From assembly GCA_903861005.1 (NCBI GenBank), contig CAIOSP010000080.1:1-43507 (forward strand): 43,507 nucleotides of DNA. Reading direction: 5' to 3'. The notes beneath the pieces were generated by a model, which worked only from the letters and a program-made list of their open reading frames with translations, did no database searches and had not been told where the DNA came from. Positions 17,090 to 25,829 of this stretch are shown piece after piece (positions within the stretch are counted from its first letter, which is position 1; the number at the start of each line of letters is the position of its first letter). The DNA is from an uncultured Pseudomonadota bacterium (GTDB lineage Bacteria; Myxococcota_A; UBA796; GCA-2862545). Position numbers and translations under genes: made by a program.

Positions 17090-17805
17090 AGGGCCGCCTC
17101 AGCGCGCATGGCGATCTGACCCAGGGCCGGGTCGTGGAGCAGCTCGGGCGGGCGTGGGCGCGGCAGGCCGACCCTGATGTCGTCGACGAGCCGGCCCGGG
17201 TCGGCCTTGAACACCAGCACGCGATCCGCCATCAGCACGGCCTCGTCGATGTCGTGGCTGACGAGCAGCACGGTGAAGCGCGCGGCCTCCCACAGGGCCA
17301 GGAACTCCTGCTGCATGCGCTTGCGGGTGATCGGGTCGAGCGCTGAGAACGGCTCGTCCATCAGCAGCAGCGACGGGCTGGTCACCAGCGCGCGGGCGAT
17401 CGAGGCGCGCATGCGCATGCCGCCGGACAGCTGACGCGGCAGCAGCTCCGCGGAGTCGGCCAAGCCCACCCGGGCGAGCGCGTCCCGCACCCGGGCTTGG
17501 GCGCTGGGCCCCTTCTCGCCCTTGAGCTCCAGCGGCAGGCCCACGTTGGCCGCCACCGAGCGCCAGGGCAGCAGCGTGGGGCTCTGGAACACAAACGCCC
17601 GCTCCCCCGCCGGGGTGGTCACCGTGCCCGCGTCTGGCTGGAGCAGGCCCGCCGCCAGGCGCAGCACCGTCGACTTGCCGCAGCCCGACGCGCCGACCAG
17701 CGCGGTGATGCCTCCGGCGGCGGCCTCGAAGCTGAGGCCCTCGAATAGAGGGCGCGCTCCGGGCCACGCAAATCGCACAGAGTCGAGGCGGACGGCGGTG
17801 TTCAC
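17086..17805 (-). CDS. ABC transporter ATP-binding protein (SsuB/ThiZ-like)
   Basis: A 239-residue ATPase that drives the transporter encoded by the next two genes. Walker A is GASGCGKST (38-46), the signature is LSGGM, Walker B is LLLMDEPFSALD, and the switch histidine is in LLVSHDIDEA. The best family match is the nitrate/sulfonate/taurine/pyrimidine group. It is the first gene of the operon, with its ATG at 17805 and divergent to the cyanophycinase gene across about 140 nt. Confidence 0.94.
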   Translation of the reverse strand: MNTAVRLDSVRFAWPGARPLFEGLSFEAAAGGITALVGASGCGKSTVLRLAAGLLQPDAGTVTTPAGERAFVFQSPTLLPWRSVAANVGLPLELKGEKGPSAQARVRDALARVGLADSAELLPRQLSGGMRMRASIARALVTSPSLLLMDEPFSALDPITRKRMQQEFLALWEAARFTVLLVSHDIDEAVLMADRVLVFKADPGRLVDDIRVGLPRPRPPELLHDPALGQIAMRAEAAL

Positions 17806-17889
17806 GCCGGGCCGCTATCGCAAGGGTCCAAACGGGCCAAGGTCATGCCTGGGAACAGGACGTCCGATGACGCCCGCGCGCGGATCCAC

Positions 17890-17920
17890 CGTGTCACGGG
17901 CTCGCCCCGTTGGCGACACG
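17890..17920 (+). other. Stable hairpin in front of cyanophycinase
   Basis: CGTGTC-ACGGG (17890-17900) pairs with CCCGT (17906-17910) and GACACG (17915-17920), leaving a 4-nt bulge on the 3' side and a 5-nt loop. It ends 25 nt before the cphB ATG, so it could sit in the cphB leader RNA or mark a DNA dyad between the divergent promoters. Confidence 0.4.
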
Positions 17921-17945
17921 TCGTTCGCCCCATTAGCAGGCGCCC

Positions 17946-18785
17946 ATGCCTTCTCCCGAATCCACACGCGGCGCGCGCGGCTACATCATCCCCATCGGCG
18001 GCGCCGAGGACAAGGTGAGTGACCGAGCCATCTTGACCCGGTTCACCGACCTGTCGGGCGGACGCACCGCGCGCATCGCGGTGTTCCCCACCGCCAGCGA
18101 GCTGTCCACCACCGGCGATCTCTACCGGCAGGTCTTCACGTCCATCGGGGCCGCGGCCGTCGACGTGTTCGAGATCACCGACCGCAAGTCGGCGAACGAC
18201 CCTGTGAACCTCGCACGCCTGGACGAGGCCACCGGTATCTTCTTCACCGGCGGCAACCAGCTGCGCCTGTCCACCATCCTGGGCGGCACAGCGATCGCCA
18301 CGGCCATCCGACGCCGCAACGCCGCGGGCATCCCGGTCGCGGGCACGTCCGCGGGCGCTGCGTTCGTCAGCGAGCACATGATCGCGTTTGGTCGCGAGGG
18401 CGCCACGCCGCGCGCCGGCTTCGTGACGCTGTCGCCGGGCCTGGGCCTGACCAACCGCGTGATCGTCGACCAGCACTTCCGCGAGCGCGACCGCCTGGGC
18501 CGCCTGCTGACCGCGCTGGCCTACAACCCCTTCGCCATCGGCCTGGGCCTGGACGAAGGCACCGCCGCGTTCATCGACCCTGAGAACCGGATCGAGGTCC
18601 TGGGCGCCGGGGGCATCACCGTGGTCGACGTGTCGCAGCTCGATCACAGCTCGATGGCGCGCAACCAGGAGGGTGAGGTCGTCGAGCTGGTCGGTGTGCG
18701 GCTTCACGTGCTCGCAAACGGCGCAGTCTACGATCTCGAGTCGCGCACCGGCAGCCTGGGCGACCAGCGCTCACGCGGGCGCTAG
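17946..18785 (+). CDS. cphB: Cyanophycinase, intracellular type
   Basis: A 279-residue serine peptidase of family S51 that cuts cyanophycin (poly-Asp with Arg side chains) into beta-Asp-Arg dipeptides. The nucleophile is Ser135 in the GTSAGAAF elbow. Other family motifs are IPIGGAEDK, FFTGGNQLRL, VDQHFRERDRLGRL (His177) and GLGLDEGTA. No signal peptide is seen, so it acts on the cytosolic granule. It is followed 63 nt later by the cyanophycin synthetase gene on the same strand, which places storage and mobilisation of the polymer in one locus. Confidence 0.95.
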   Translation: MPSPESTRGARGYIIPIGGAEDKVSDRAILTRFTDLSGGRTARIAVFPTASELSTTGDLYRQVFTSIGAAAVDVFEITDRKSANDPVNLARLDEATGIFFTGGNQLRLSTILGGTAIATAIRRRNAAGIPVAGTSAGAAFVSEHMIAFGREGATPRAGFVTLSPGLGLTNRVIVDQHFRERDRLGRLLTALAYNPFAIGLGLDEGTAAFIDPENRIEVLGAGGITVVDVSQLDHSSMARNQEGEVVELVGVRLHVLANGAVYDLESRTGSLGDQRSRGR

Positions 18786-18848
18786 AACAAAGTCCGGGCA
18801 ATCCCGCGCCGCTTTTGGTAAGTCCCCGGTCTGATTCAGGGGCGCACC

Positions 18849-21653
18849 ATGCAGCTGATCGAGAAGCAGACCTACGTCGGGCCCAGCCTGTACGCGAACT
18901 TCCCCGTGATCCGGTTCACGGTGGACCTCGGCCCCCTGGAGTCTGCGCCCAGCGCGAAGATCCCCGGCTTCAACGACGGCCTTCTGGCTGCCCTGCCCTC
19001 GCTCGCTGAGCACAGCTGCTCCTATAGCGAGGCGGGCGGCTTCGTCCGTCGCCTCCACGAGGACGGCGGCACCTGGCTCGGCCACGTGCTGGAGCACGTC
19101 GCGATCGAGATCCAGAACCTGATCGGCGCCAAGGTCACGTTCGGCAAGACGCGCGGCACCGGCGAGGCCGGCCGTTACCACGTGGTCTTCGAGTACGAGG
19201 ACGCGGCGTCCGGCATCGAGGCGGGCATGTTGGCGCTGCGCCTGCTGCACAGCCTGATCCCCGCGGAGCTGCGTCCGGGCGTACAGGATGACCCCTCGTT
19301 CCAGTTCCAGGAGACGCTGGAGGAGCTGACGCGCACCTCGCAGCGCCGCGCGCTCGGGCCGTCCACCGGATCGCTGGTCCGCTCCGCCATGAGCCGCGAC
19401 ATTCCCTGGATCCGCCTCAACGATCACAGCTTGGTCCAGTTCGGCCACGGCCGCTACCAGCGCCGGATCCAGGCCACGATCACGAGCGAGACCCGACACA
19501 TCGCCGTGGAGATCGCGTCGGACAAGGAGCAGACCAACCGCATCCTCGGCGACCTGGGCCTGCCCGTCCCGCGCCAGATGCAGACCCGCAACGTGGACGC
19601 CTGCATCCGCGCCGCCAACCGCATCGGCTACCCGGTGGTGGTCAAGCCGCTCGACGCCAACCACGGCCGCGGCGTGTCGATTGGCCTGGAGGACGACGAG
19701 TCGGTCCGCGTCGCGTTCGAGAAGGCCCAGGAGCACAGCCGCACCGTGCTCGTCGAGAGCTTCATCCAGGGCTTCGACCACCGCATCCTCGTGGTGAACG
19801 GCGTGGTCGTCGCGGTGGCCAAGCGCGTGCCCGGCCACGTGGTCGGCGACGGCGTGCGCACCATCGCGCAGCTCGTCGAGATCGTGAACCAGGACCCGCG
19901 CCGCGGCATCGGCCACGAGAAGGTGCTGACCCGCCTTGAGCTCGACCACCAGGCCGAGCGCCTGCTCGACGAAGGCGGCCGCTCGTCTGAGGACGTCCTG
20001 CCGCCCGGCGAGATCTTCTACCTACGCTCCACCGGCAACCTCTCCACCGGCGGCACGGCGATCGATCTGACGGACGAGTGCCACCCGGACAACCTGGAGA
20101 TGGCGGCCCGCGCGGCAGCGGCGATCGGCCTCGACGTGTGCGGCGTGGACTTCCTCACGCCCGACGTGACGCGCTCCTACCGCGAAGTCGGCGGAGGCAT
20201 CTGCGAGGTCAACGCCGCGCCCGGCTTCCGCATGCACGTCGCCCCCAGCGAGGGCAAGCCGCGCGACGTCGCCGGCGCCGTGATGGAGATGCTCTTCCCG
20301 CCCGGCACGCCCGCGCGCATCCCGATCGCCGCCATCACCGGCACGAACGGCAAGACGACCACCACGCGCATGCTCGCGCACATCCACAAGCTCAACGGAT
20401 CCACCGTGGGCATGTCGACGACCGACGGCGTGTACATCGACGGCCAGCGCACGGTCGAGGGCGACATGACCGGCCCAGTCGCTGCGCAGATGGTGCTGCG
20501 CGACCCCACCGTCGGCGTGGCGGTGCTGGAGACCGCGCGCGGCGGCCTGCTGCGCGCGGGCCTGGGCTACCGCAGCCCCAACGTGGCGTGCTGCCTCAAC
20601 GTCACGTCGGACCACCTCGGCATGAAGGGCGTCGACACGCTGGATCAGCTCGCGCTGGTCAAGCGCATCCCGATCGAGGTCGCGCGCGACGCGGTCATCC
20701 TCAACGCGGATGATCCCCGTTGCCTGCAGATGGCCGGGCACGCCCTCGCCGAGCGCGTCGGCTACGTCACGCTCAACCCCACGCACGGCCTGGTGCGCGA
20801 GCACATCCGCGCGGGGGGCCTCGCGGTCGCGCTCGAAGGCGGCGTCAACGGCCAGATGATCACGCTGTACGACAAGGGCGCGCACATGCCGCTCATGTGG
20901 ACGCACCTGATCCCCGCCACCATGGAGGGCAAGGCGATCCACAACGTGCAGAACGCCATGTTCGCCGCCGCCATGGCCCACGCGATGGGCGTGCGCCTGG
21001 ACAACATCCGCCACGGCCTGCGCACGTTCGACACCACGTTCTTCCAGGTCCCCGGGCGCATGAACGTGTTCGACGAGCACGGCTTCAAGGTCATCCTCGA
21101 CTACGGCCACAACCCGGCCGCCGTCGACGCGATGTGCACCCTGGTCGACCGGATCACGTCGGACGGCAGCACGCGCTTCCGCGGCACGCGCACCTGCGTG
21201 CTCTCCATGCCGGGCGATCGCCGTGACGAGGACGTGGTCAACGTGGCCACGCGCGCCGCGCGCAGCTTTGATCGCTACCTCATCCGCGAGGATGATGACC
21301 GCCGCGGGCGCGCCCCGGGCGTGATCGCCGAGCTGCTCCGCCAGACGCTGCTGTCGTCGGGCGTGGCACCCGAGAACGTCGAGGTCATCCTGTCCGAGGA
21401 GGAGGCGATCGACACGGCGCTCACGCGCGCTCAGCAGGGCGATCTGCTGCTGCTCTTCGCCGACAAGGTCACGCGCAGCTGGAAGCAGGTGATCTACTTC
21501 GGCGGCCGCAGCCCAGGCGTCGAGACGCCGTCCGCGCCGCCCCCGCCCGCGTTTGGCGACGGCTACGTCGAAGCTGCGCCGCTCAGCGCCACCGACGCGG
21601 GCTACGTCGTCGACAGCCGCGGCGTCACGCTCGCGCTGCAGACCGAGGACTGA
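18849..21653 (+). CDS. cphA: Cyanophycin synthetase
   Basis: A 934-residue enzyme that builds the nitrogen-storage polymer multi-L-arginyl-poly-L-aspartate. Three parts are visible. The N-terminal domain (1-160) has GTWLGHVLEHVAIEIQ. The ATP-grasp domain (about 215-480), which adds Asp, has IASDKEQTNRIL and VVVKPLDANHGRGVSIG. The Mur-ligase-like domain (about 490-880), which adds Arg, has ITGTNGKTTTTRM (Lys502), LETARGGLLRAGLGY, NVTSDHLG and LDYGHNPAAVDAM. All the key loops are intact, so the enzyme should be active. It is slightly longer than typical homologues, mainly in a low-complexity tail. A 3-nt gap separates it from the Mur-only gene downstream. Confidence 0.97.
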   Translation: MQLIEKQTYVGPSLYANFPVIRFTVDLGPLESAPSAKIPGFNDGLLAALPSLAEHSCSYSEAGGFVRRLHEDGGTWLGHVLEHVAIEIQNLIGAKVTFGKTRGTGEAGRYHVVFEYEDAASGIEAGMLALRLLHSLIPAELRPGVQDDPSFQFQETLEELTRTSQRRALGPSTGSLVRSAMSRDIPWIRLNDHSLVQFGHGRYQRRIQATITSETRHIAVEIASDKEQTNRILGDLGLPVPRQMQTRNVDACIRAANRIGYPVVVKPLDANHGRGVSIGLEDDESVRVAFEKAQEHSRTVLVESFIQGFDHRILVVNGVVVAVAKRVPGHVVGDGVRTIAQLVEIVNQDPRRGIGHEKVLTRLELDHQAERLLDEGGRSSEDVLPPGEIFYLRSTGNLSTGGTAIDLTDECHPDNLEMAARAAAAIGLDVCGVDFLTPDVTRSYREVGGGICEVNAAPGFRMHVAPSEGKPRDVAGAVMEMLFPPGTPARIPIAAITGTNGKTTTTRMLAHIHKLNGSTVGMSTTDGVYIDGQRTVEGDMTGPVAAQMVLRDPTVGVAVLETARGGLLRAGLGYRSPNVACCLNVTSDHLGMKGVDTLDQLALVKRIPIEVARDAVILNADDPRCLQMAGHALAERVGYVTLNPTHGLVREHIRAGGLAVALEGGVNGQMITLYDKGAHMPLMWTHLIPATMEGKAIHNVQNAMFAAAMAHAMGVRLDNIRHGLRTFDTTFFQVPGRMNVFDEHGFKVILDYGHNPAAVDAMCTLVDRITSDGSTRFRGTRTCVLSMPGDRRDEDVVNVATRAARSFDRYLIREDDDRRGRAPGVIAELLRQTLLSSGVAPENVEVILSEEEAIDTALTRAQQGDLLLLFADKVTRSWKQVIYFGGRSPGVETPSAPPPPAFGDGYVEAAPLSATDAGYVVDSRGVTLALQTED

Positions 21654-21656
21654 GGC

Positions 21657-23279
21657 GTGGAGGCTCGCCGCATCACCGGTCGGCACCTGCTGCTGGACGG
21701 CCCGGGCGCCGCGATCGACGTGCCCGCCGACGACGCCGCGCGGGTCGCCGCGCGTTCGATCGACGCGGCGCGCGTGCTCGGCTGGCCGACCGCGCTGACC
21801 AAGCACGCGCACGCCGCCGGCGTCACGCTCGCGTTGCGCGCGCCGATAGACGTGCTGTACGCAGCGACGGCGATGTTGGAGTGGGCGGTCGAGCAGTCGT
21901 CGATCGACGGCCCCGAATTCGCGGCCGTGGTCGCCGCGCGAGACCAGGAGGTCATCCCCCGCCTCCGGGAGCTCGTCGATCGCTTCGGGCCGTCGGCCGC
22001 GTTCGTCGGCGAGGATGAGCTGACGTTGGGGCTCGGGAAGCACGGCCAGACCTGGCCTGTCACCGACCTGCCCGACCCCGCCACGCTCGTCGTTCCCCCT
22101 CGCCTGCCGGTCGCCTACCTCACCGGCACCAACGGCAAGACGACGACCACGCGCATCCTCGCGCGCCTGGTGCGCAGCGCAGGCCTGACGCCCGGCTACT
22201 CGTCGTCCGACGCGATCGTGATCGGCGACGAGATCCTCGAGTCCGGCGACTGGACCGGCCCGTGGGCCGCGCGCCGCGTGCTGCGTGATCTCCGCGTCGA
22301 CGTGGCGCTCCTGGAGACCGCGCGCGGCGGCATCCTCCGTCGCGGCTTGGTGCTCGACGGCGCGGACGTGGCGGTCGTCACCAACGTCACGCCCGATCAC
22401 TTCGGCGAGTGGGGCGTGGACGATCTGGCGACGATGGCGCGGGCCAAGCTGGTGGTCGGCGAGGCGCTGCGCGTGGGCGGCACGCTGGTGACCCACGCGC
22501 GCTGCGCGGTGCTGGTCGACGCGGTGCGCGCGCTCGCCGCCAAGCGCCCTGATCTGGTCCTCACGACCTTCGCCGACGAGGGCGACGGCCCGCACGATCC
22601 TGGCGTCACCGCGTGGGCCGACGCCTCCACGCTGCATGGGCCAGACGGGCTGCTCGTGCCGCTCGCCGACATCCCCGCGACCATCCACGGGACCGCGCGC
22701 CACAACGTCGAGAACGCCCTGGCCGCCTCGCTCGCCGCGTGGGCGCTCGGGCTGGGCGCGGACGCGATAGCGCGCGGGCTGCGCGCGTTCCGCCCTTCGC
22801 TCCAGGAGAGCCGTGGGCGCTTGAACCGCTACCGGCTGCCGTCTGGCGCGATGGTGGTGCTCGACTTCGCGCACAACCCGGACGGCGTGACGCGCGTGGT
22901 CGACACCGTCCGCGCGTGGCCGGCGATCCGTCGCACGGTGCTGGTCGGGCAGGCGGGCGACCGCAGCGACGACGACCTCCGCGAGCTGGCCCTGGCCGTG
23001 GCGCCGATGGGCGCCGACCGTGTGGTGCTCAAGGAGCTGTCGCACAAGCTGCGCGGCCGCGAGCTGGGCGAGATCCCCGCCATCCTGCGCCGCGAGCTGA
23101 TCGCCGCGGGTGTGCCCGCCGCCGCCATCACCGAGCCCACGCCCGACGAGACCAGCGGCGTCGAGGCGTCGCTCGACGGCCTGGCCGACGGCGATCTGGC
23201 GCTGCTGTTGGTCCACGAGGCGCTCGACGACACGCTGGCCGTGTTGGCGGCCCGCGGGGCGACAGCGCTCGACGGGTGA
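21657..23279 (+). CDS. Mur-ligase-only paralogue of cyanophycin synthetase
   Basis: A 540-residue protein related to the C-terminal half of CphA. The GTG start lies 3 nt after the cphA stop, with GAGG 8 nt upstream. The first ~145 residues are not an ATP-grasp domain and I do not recognise them. From about 150 the Mur-ligase core follows: LTGTNGKTTTTRIL (Lys161), LLETARGGILRRGLVL, VTNVTPDHFGEWG, HNVENALAAS, LDFAHNPDGV. The ATP and metal residues look intact. It probably carries out an ATP-dependent amide-bond step on cyanophycin or its precursor, such as attaching the side-chain amino acid, priming, or recycling dipeptides, but the reaction cannot be named from sequence. Similar Mur-ligase-only proteins are known beside cphA in other bacteria. 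Confidence 0.85.
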   Translation: MEARRITGRHLLLDGPGAAIDVPADDAARVAARSIDAARVLGWPTALTKHAHAAGVTLALRAPIDVLYAATAMLEWAVEQSSIDGPEFAAVVAARDQEVIPRLRELVDRFGPSAAFVGEDELTLGLGKHGQTWPVTDLPDPATLVVPPRLPVAYLTGTNGKTTTTRILARLVRSAGLTPGYSSSDAIVIGDEILESGDWTGPWAARRVLRDLRVDVALLETARGGILRRGLVLDGADVAVVTNVTPDHFGEWGVDDLATMARAKLVVGEALRVGGTLVTHARCAVLVDAVRALAAKRPDLVLTTFADEGDGPHDPGVTAWADASTLHGPDGLLVPLADIPATIHGTARHNVENALAASLAAWALGLGADAIARGLRAFRPSLQESRGRLNRYRLPSGAMVVLDFAHNPDGVTRVVDTVRAWPAIRRTVLVGQAGDRSDDDLRELALAVAPMGADRVVLKELSHKLRGRELGEIPAILRRELIAAGVPAAAITEPTPDETSGVEASLDGLADGDLALLLVHEALDDTLAVLAARGATALDG

Positions 23280-23340
23280 TCGCGGGGAGCAGGCGCGTCG
23301 GGCGTTGGCGTCCGCACTCAGCGGATCGCCGTGAGTCCGC

Positions 23341-24936
23341 TCAGGCGCGCAGGAACCGCACGTTCGGCTCGCGGCGATCCGGACGACGGACCTCCTGCTC
23401 GAACGAGTCCGCGACCGGGTCCGCGACGAGGAAGCGCGACTCGTTGCCGTAGATGCGGATGGGGCCGACATCGGCGCTGGTGATGTTGCCGCGGCGGCAG
23501 ATCAGCGGGAGCAGGCGACGCGGATCCGCGCCGTGCTCGCGGCCGACGTTGATCCGGAACCACACGCCCTGATCGGGGCCGCTCGGACCAGGAGGGCCCG
23601 CGCCCGGGCGGGGGCTGGGCTCAGGCGCGCGCGGGGAGGCGACCACGTCCTCGGCGGCGGGGTTGGACTCGCGGCGGGCCTTGACCAGCGACGCGACGAG
23701 CGCCTCAGGGTCGTGCTCGGCGAGCAGCTGACGGGCGACCGAGCGATCCTCTTCCGACAGCTCACCCGTGGGGGCAAGGTCGCGAACGAGGCGCGACTGA
23801 TCGGCGGCCATCACGTCCGCCAGCGAGGGCGGATCGGTCCAGACGGCCTTCACCTTGGCGCCAGCGACCAGGCGCTGCGCGAGGCGACGCTTGGCCGGCG
23901 GGACCAGCATGACCGCGGTGCCCTTGCGGCCCGCGCGACCCGTACGACCGCTGCGGTGCAGGAGCGTGGCGTGGTCCATGGGCAGGTCGAAGTGCACGAC
24001 CAGATCCAGCGCGGGGACGTCCAGACCGCGCGCGGCGACGTCCGTGGCGACCAGTACCTTGGCGCGGCCGTCGCGGAGCGCCTGCAGCGCGCGCGAGCGC
24101 TCAGCCTGCGTGAAGTCGCCCGACAGCGCCGCGGCCGGGAAGCCGCGCTCGCTCAGGCGCGAGTGCAGGTGATGCACGCCTTCACGGGTGGCGAGGAAGA
24201 CGATGGCGGAGGGCGCGTCGAGGTGGCGAAGCACGTTGACCAGCGCGGCCTCGCGGTCGGCCTGGGCGACGACGTGGACCTTGTAGGCGATGTCCGCGTG
24301 CGCTTCCGTGGTGGCCACGTTCACACGAACGGCCTCCTTCTGGTAGCGGCGCGCGAGGCCCAGCGTGGCGTCCGGCAGCGTGGCCGAGAAGAGCAGCGTG
24401 CGACGCTCGGCGGGCGCGGTCTGGAGCAGCTTCTCCAGCTCGTCGCGGAAGCCCATGTCCAGCATCTCGTCGGCTTCGTCGAGGACGAGCACCTGGAGCT
24501 TGGACAGGTCGAGCGCGCCCTTGTCGACCAGATCGCACAGGCGACCCGGCGTGCCGACGACGATCTGCGCGCCGCCGCTGAGCGCGCGCATCTGGGCGCG
24601 GTACTCCATGCCGCCGACACAGGCGGCGACCTTGCCGCCGGCGGGAGCGTAGAGCCAGGTGAGCTCGCGCTGCACCTGCATGGCGAGCTCGCGCGTGGGC
24701 GCGACGACGAGCGCGAGCGGAGACTGGACCGTGTGGGCCTTCTCCCCGTCGAGGATGGCGTCGGCCATGGCGAGGCCGAAGCCCACCGTCTTGCCCGATC
24801 CGGTGCGCGCCGAGACGAGCAGGTCGCGACCGACGTAGGCCGGGTCGAGCACGGCGGCCTGTACGGCGGTCGGGGTGGTGTAGCCATGCGCGGCGAGCGC
24901 GGCCTGAAGCGTAGGATTTGCGTGGGAGAACGGCAT
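23341..24936 (-). CDS. DEAD-box RNA helicase with DbpA-type RNA-binding domain
   Basis: A 531-residue ATP-dependent RNA helicase. The RecA-like core has the Q-motif region, ARTGSGKT, PTRELA, TPGRL, DEADEML, SATLP, and in lobe 2 DVAARGLDV and HRSGRTGRAGRKG. After a Pro/Ala/Arg-rich linker (about 415-455) the C-terminal ~75 residues (WFRINVGREHGADPRRLL, RRGNITSADVGPIRI) match the RNA-binding domain of DbpA/CsdA. That points to ribosome assembly or cold-shock RNA remodelling. It converges on the Mur-ligase gene with a 61-nt gap. Confidence 0.94.
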   Translation of the reverse strand: MPFSHANPTLQAALAAHGYTTPTAVQAAVLDPAYVGRDLLVSARTGSGKTVGFGLAMADAILDGEKAHTVQSPLALVVAPTRELAMQVQRELTWLYAPAGGKVAACVGGMEYRAQMRALSGGAQIVVGTPGRLCDLVDKGALDLSKLQVLVLDEADEMLDMGFRDELEKLLQTAPAERRTLLFSATLPDATLGLARRYQKEAVRVNVATTEAHADIAYKVHVVAQADREAALVNVLRHLDAPSAIVFLATREGVHHLHSRLSERGFPAAALSGDFTQAERSRALQALRDGRAKVLVATDVAARGLDVPALDLVVHFDLPMDHATLLHRSGRTGRAGRKGTAVMLVPPAKRRLAQRLVAGAKVKAVWTDPPSLADVMAADQSRLVRDLAPTGELSEEDRSVARQLLAEHDPEALVASLVKARRESNPAAEDVVASPRAPEPSPRPGAGPPGPSGPDQGVWFRINVGREHGADPRRLLPLICRRGNITSADVGPIRIYGNESRFLVADPVADSFEQEVRRPDRREPNVRFLRA

Positions 24937-25075
24937 CCGCGGCTGTTAGCTCGAAACGGCGTGGAGAGCCCGTCCATGGCCCGCTTTTCCCGGGACGGAC
25001 CCGCCCTCGAACCACCTCGGCCAGATCGCGGTGTGCGGCGTTCGGACAGGCTATGAGCCGCCCGCTGGAGAGCCA

Positions 25076-25801
25076 TTGCGTCGCTCACTCGCCACGACGA
25101 TCCTGCTGGCCGCGGCGCTCCTGCTCGCCGCCGCCAAGTCCCCCGCCCCACCTCCCACCGAGGAGCCCGGCACGCCGGTGGAGGGCGGCTGTCGGGCGGT
25201 CGGTCTGCGCCCTGGAGACTCCGGACCGGCCTCGGTGCTGCTGGTCCGCAACGACCCAGAGCGCGCGATGATCGTGCTGCCGTTCGCCGCAGACTGGCAG
25301 CTGACCTGCGTGCGCGAGCGGCGCGTGTCGCCCGGCGCGGACCGCGTCATCTCGGGCCAGAGCGATCACGCCCGCCTGTTCAGCAGCGTGATCGTGCACC
25401 GCGAGTCGGGCGCGTTCGACGAGCGCGCGCACCTGGCCGAGGCGCTGACCCACCTGCGCGCCGCCATGGCCTCCCAGGGCCTCACCGTGGACCAGGACGC
25501 GATCGTGCCCATGGGCGAGCACCTCGTGCTGGACTACCGCATCACCGGGCGCCTCTCCGCCGGGATCGCCGGCATCGAGTATGAGGTCTGGTCCTCCCGC
25601 CTGCGCGACGACGGGGTGGCGATCGACACGCACTTGTCGTGGGACGCCTCGGGGCTCACACTGTCCGACGAGGACGTCGAGGTCGGTCGAACCGCGCTCC
25701 GCGCCGCGGTCGACATGACCAAGGTGCTCGACGCGCCTGCCCGCCCGGCCCGCGGACACCGCGCCGCACACGCCGCTGCGGACGCGAAGCCGTCGCAGTG
25801 A
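25076..25801 (+). CDS. Exported protein of unknown function
   Basis: A 241-residue protein with an N-terminal signal peptide (RRSLATTILLAAALLLAAA) followed by a Pro-rich linker. The mature domain (about 55-220) is a mixed alpha/beta sequence with conserved-looking blocks (VLPFAADWQLTCVRERR, HLVLDYRITGRL) but no family I can name. TTG 25076 is preferred because GGAG lies 5 nt upstream and the signal peptide begins there. An in-frame GTG at 25031 would add 15 residues that do not look like signal sequence. It precedes the metallophosphoesterase gene by 28 nt on the same strand. Confidence 0.7.
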   Translation: MRRSLATTILLAAALLLAAAKSPAPPPTEEPGTPVEGGCRAVGLRPGDSGPASVLLVRNDPERAMIVLPFAADWQLTCVRERRVSPGADRVISGQSDHARLFSSVIVHRESGAFDERAHLAEALTHLRAAMASQGLTVDQDAIVPMGEHLVLDYRITGRLSAGIAGIEYEVWSSRLRDDGVAIDTHLSWDASGLTLSDEDVEVGRTALRAAVDMTKVLDAPARPARGHRAAHAAADAKPSQ

Positions 25802-25815
25802 ACCGCACAATCGAG

Positions 25816-25821
25816 TAGAGT
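25816..25821 (+). promoter_or_regulatory. -10-like hexamer 9 nt before the metallophosphoesterase ATG
   Basis: TAGAGT lies so close to the ATG at 25830 that a transcript starting from it would be leaderless or nearly so. No Shine-Dalgarno sequence is visible before that ATG, which agrees, but no -35 is evident. Confidence 0.25.
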
Positions 25822-25829
25822 GGACGGAC

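Noticed and set aside
17806-17945. TPP riboswitch before the ThiY-like transporter
   Set aside because: The 140-nt region has no thi-box core sequence. The hairpin present is unrelated and may belong to cphB.
23304-23340. Bidirectional terminator between the Mur-only gene and the helicase
   Set aside because: Only a 5-bp stem (TCCGC/GCGGA) with no T-tract on either strand; too weak to list.
20022-23471. Very long antisense open frame (over 1,100 codons) opposite cphA and the Mur-only gene
   Set aside because: It is Arg/Ala/His/Val-rich, shows no family motif and mirrors the codon pattern of the strongly supported + strand genes. High GC removes stop codons from the opposite frame.
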